Shown here: in pieces, positions 4,553 to 6,969 of the stretch
Position numbering within the stretch: position 1 is the first letter of the stretch
Layout of the letters: every line of letters starts with the position of its first letter
NCBI GenBank assembly: GCA_014379815.1
Contig: JACMLA010000307.1
Span: 1 to 6,969, forward strand
From: Bryobacteraceae bacterium
GTDB taxonomy: Bacteria; Acidobacteriota; Terriglobia; Bryobacterales; Bryobacteraceae
Length of the DNA stretch: 6,969 nucleotides
Direction of reading: 5' to 3'
Notes under the pieces: model-generated
Told to the model about the DNA's origin: nothing
The model's input: the letters and a program-made list of their open reading frames with translations, nothing else
Database searches by the model: none
Translations under genes and position numbers: made by a program

Positions 4553-6969
4553 TCAAAGGCTTAGACCTTCACCCGCGGTCATTGGGCTCGTCACTTGAAA
4601 TGCGGGAAGCTTGACACAGAAGGTAGATCCCTGGTCCTTGCCCTCTGACTCTACCCAAATGCGGCCGCCGTTGCGCTCCACGACGCGCTGACAGATTGCG
4701 AGGCCGATCCCGGTGCCTGGAATCTCTTTGCCATGGAGTCTTTTGAACACTCCGAAGATTCGTAGCTGGTGCTCGGGCGCGATACCTATGCCGTTATCCT
4801 TGACGTACAAAATCCAGTCCGTTGCCACTTTGCTGGCTGTTATACGCACCTCTGGCACTGCCGCACCGCGGTACTTGATTGCATTGCCAATCAGGTTCTG
4901 GAATAGTTGCACAAAGTGAGTCTCGTGCCCAAACACAGTTGGCAGCGGCTCGGCTGAGATACTTGCTCCGCTATCCTCAATTGCTCCTTGTAGATTGCCC
5001 AGCACTTTGTTCAGAACATCATTCATCCTGACGGCGGCCGGTCTGCGGTCCTGATCCCGGGAGGCTTCGGTGAAGGACAACAGATCCTGCAGCAGCAGAC
5101 TCATGCGCCTGGACCCTCCGACTACCTGGTCCATGAACTGCCTGGTGTCGTCATCCAGCCTTCCGCCGAGCTGGCGTGCCAGCAATTGCGTGTAGCTAGT
5201 GACCATGCGCAGAGGCTCCTGCAAATCGTGCGCGGCCGCAAAGGCGAATTGCTCCAGATCCGTGTTGGATCGCTTCAACTCCTCCGCCTGCCTGGTAAGC
5301 GCGACTTCCGCCTTCTTGCGCTCAATCCCTATCGCGATTGTGTCTGCCACAGAAGCAAGAGCGGTCAACGTGCCTTCCTCGAGAGGATGGCGGGCAAACA
5401 AGCCGAGCACGCCAACCAGCCGGTCTTCGACGATTAGGGGATAGCCTGCAAATGCCACCATCCCCTCCTGCCTGGCCCAGCTGAGATCGCCTATGCGTGG
5501 GTCATTGAGAACGTCGTTGGTCAGGTGGGGCCGACGCTCTTGTGCGATCAGCCCGATCTTGAACGAGCCAACAGGCACCCGTGCGTGAGGTCCGTTGACG
5601 TGCGTGTACATCCCTGCGCTCGCTTGTAACTCCAGAACCGGCTCACTGGAAGCAAGAGTCCAGACACGGGCAAATGCTGCGTCGAGGTGTCGGACCATTG
5701 CTTCGGCACAACTTTGCAGGGATTCGCTCAGCTCCGCTACCTGCGTTAAGGCAGCTCCTACATCTGCCCCCAGAGCGTTCAGCCTGGCTCTTTCTGCAAG
5801 CGCGACTTCGGCTTGCTTCCGCTCGGTAATCTCGATCACTGAGCCGATGTAGCCCAGAAAGCTGCCTTCAGGACCTCTTCGCGGCATGGCGGCGTCGATT
5901 GCCCAGCAGTACTCGCCATCCTGCCTCCTTAGGCGGTACTCCACGCGGAATGGCTGTCGGCTGGAGTTTGCTTCGTGAAAAGCCCTGCCCGCCTCAGGCC
6001 GGTCTTCCGGGTGGACGGCATCCAGCCATCCAAATCCCAAACCTGTGTGTTCTGTTTGACCGGTAAACTGATACCAGCTTCGGCTCAGGTACGTACAGCT
6101 GCCGTCAGAGTCTGTTACCCATACCATTACAGGCGCGTTATCGGCCAGGTTCCGAAAGCGTTGCTCGCTTTCTTTCAGGGCCGTTTCCGCCTGCAGCCGC
6201 TCCGTAATGTCGCGCGACACGCATAAGATTCTGACCGGATGGCTACTCGCATCCCGTATCGGCGCGACAATCACCTCCCACCACCTGGGTTCGCCGGTAA
6301 GGGTAGGGCAGAAGCCCTGAAAGCGCGCTGTGATCCCCTCGCGTGCAGCCGCTACTGCCTTCCGCGCATCCGCCCGGCTCCCTTCCGGCCAGAAGTCCAC
6401 CCAGTGATGATTGGCAAACGTGCCGAAATCCACCATCTCCATCTGGCGGCAACCCTCTGAATTCATGCTCAGCAGGATGCCGTCGCGGTCCAGCACCTTG
6501 ACACAATCCGGGCTACTATCCACGACACTTCGGGCAAACTGCTCACTTTCCTGAAGCGCCACTTCGGTTTGCTTGCGATCTGTGATCTCGAACGCTACAC
6601 CAGGGAAACGCCCCGGACGACCCTGCTCGTCCAGCTGGCACCGCCCTCTCGCATAGAGCCAGCGGACAACGCCATCAGCTCCGGTCACCCTATACTCTTC
6701 CGCATAGTCTGCCCCGGTCTTTAACGCGTGGGCTAACCGCTCCTCCGCCCGTGCGCGGTCGTCTAGGTGTACGCTCTGCAGAAATTCCGAGATCGGTACG
6801 CCCAGAACGGCTCGCTCAGGATCCACAGAAAACATCTGGGCGAATCGTGCATTGCAGTACAGACAATCATCGGCCACATCCCAGTCCCAGGTGCCTACAC
6901 CACCGCCGACTTCGAGTGCAAACGTGAGACACTCTTCACTGATCCGGCGTGCCTCCTCAGCCTGTCTCC
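4553..6969 (-). CDS. Multi-PAS/GAF hybrid-sensor type histidine kinase (5' end missing)
   Basis: The frame stays open to the right edge. The GTG at 6877 is not the start, because the codons before it complete a PAS domain (SEECLTFALEVGGGVGTWDW). Counting from the first full codon (6967): PAS1 about 10-137, PAS2 about 145-258, PAS3 about 268-387, GAF about 393-550, HisKA dimerisation domain about 565-632 and HATPase about 675-795. The phospho-acceptor is H580 in AAAHDLQEPLR. The ATP site shows the N box NLIGNAIKYR (N695), G1 DNGIGI (D724), F box IFGVFKRLH and G2 GTGIGLAI (G751). Short repeated coiled linkers of the ITERKQAEVAL type join the sensor modules. No membrane segment, receiver domain or partner regulator is visible in the window, so this part looks cytosolic. 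The kinase autophosphorylates and passes phosphate to an unseen response regulator; its ligand is unknown. RQAEEARRI at the edge resembles another linker, so further N-terminal domains are likely. Confidence 0.93.
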   Translation of the reverse strand, partial: RQAEEARRISEECLTFALEVGGGVGTWDWDVADDCLYCNARFAQMFSVDPERAVLGVPISEFLQSVHLDDRARAEERLAHALKTGADYAEEYRVTGADGVVRWLYARGRCQLDEQGRPGRFPGVAFEITDRKQTEVALQESEQFARSVVDSSPDCVKVLDRDGILLSMNSEGCRQMEMVDFGTFANHHWVDFWPEGSRADARKAVAAAREGITARFQGFCPTLTGEPRWWEVIVAPIRDASSHPVRILCVSRDITERLQAETALKESEQRFRNLADNAPVMVWVTDSDGSCTYLSRSWYQFTGQTEHTGLGFGWLDAVHPEDRPEAGRAFHEANSSRQPFRVEYRLRRQDGEYCWAIDAAMPRRGPEGSFLGYIGSVIEITERKQAEVALAERARLNALGADVGAALTQVAELSESLQSCAEAMVRHLDAAFARVWTLASSEPVLELQASAGMYTHVNGPHARVPVGSFKIGLIAQERRPHLTNDVLNDPRIGDLSWARQEGMVAFAGYPLIVEDRLVGVLGLFARHPLEEGTLTALASVADTIAIGIERKKAEVALTRQAEELKRSNTDLEQFAFAAAHDLQEPLRMVTSYTQLLARQLGGRLDDDTRQFMDQVVGGSRRMSLLLQDLLSFTEASRDQDRRPAAVRMNDVLNKVLGNLQGAIEDSGASISAEPLPTVFGHETHFVQLFQNLIGNAIKYRGAAVPEVRITASKVATDWILYVKDNGIGIAPEHQLRIFGVFKRLHGKEIPGTGIGLAICQRVVERNGGRIWVESEGKDQGSTFCVKLPAFQVTSPMTAGEGLSL

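Noticed and set aside
4713..6506. Small open frames in other frames of the kinase gene, both strands
   Set aside because: The minus-strand kinase frame is continuous with intact PAS, GAF, HisKA and HATPase motifs, so the others are shadows.
1..6969. CRISPR array, tRNA, rRNA or transposase gene
   Set aside because: No regularly spaced direct repeats, no cloverleaf or rRNA-like segments and no transposase motifs were found on either strand.

Overview
The window looks like chromosomal DNA of a Gram-negative, moderately GC-rich bacterium. Acidobacteriota of the Bryobacterales/Solibacter type is my best guess. This rests on a PEP-CTERM sorting signal, an astacin-type protease with InlB-like repeats and a TIG-like C-terminus, a DUF2490 protein and a multi-PAS histidine kinase. 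It is inference from family style, not a database match.

Layout, left to right. (1) Minus strand, 1-431: start of a secreted DUF2490-family protein, cut off by the left edge. (2) Minus strand, 439-1299: an AlkD-like HEAT-repeat DNA alkylation repair protein, lying 7 nt upstream of the DUF2490 gene and probably co-transcribed with it. (3) 1300-1507: a divergent intergenic region. A small inverted-repeat, REP/MITE-like element (about 1248-1339) spans its left border and runs into the presumed N-terminus of the repair gene. To its right are a possible extended -10 promoter and a hairpin followed by six T's. (4) Plus strand, 1508-4489: one unbroken 993-codon frame that reads as two secreted proteins fused head to tail. 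Residues 1-237 are a complete small PEP-CTERM protein with signal peptide, VPEP motif, membrane helix and basic tail. Residues 238-993 are a complete preproprotein of an astacin-family zinc metalloprotease, with its own ribosome-binding site, signal peptide, Asp-switch propeptide, HExxHxxGxxHE motif and Met-turn. (5) 4490-4552: a convergent gap with a strong GC hairpin. (6) Minus strand, 4553 to beyond 6969: a PAS-PAS-PAS-GAF-HisKA-HATPase sensor histidine kinase whose N-terminus lies outside the window.

There is no clear shared pathway. The repair/DUF2490 pair, the secreted PEP-CTERM/protease unit and the kinase look like three separate transcription units. The point most worth following up is the missing stop codon between the PEP-CTERM protein and the protease. 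It is either a real polyprotein with an internal sorting signal, or the trace of a small indel, by mutation or sequencing error, between two tightly spaced genes. No CRISPR array, tRNA, rRNA or transposase gene was seen.
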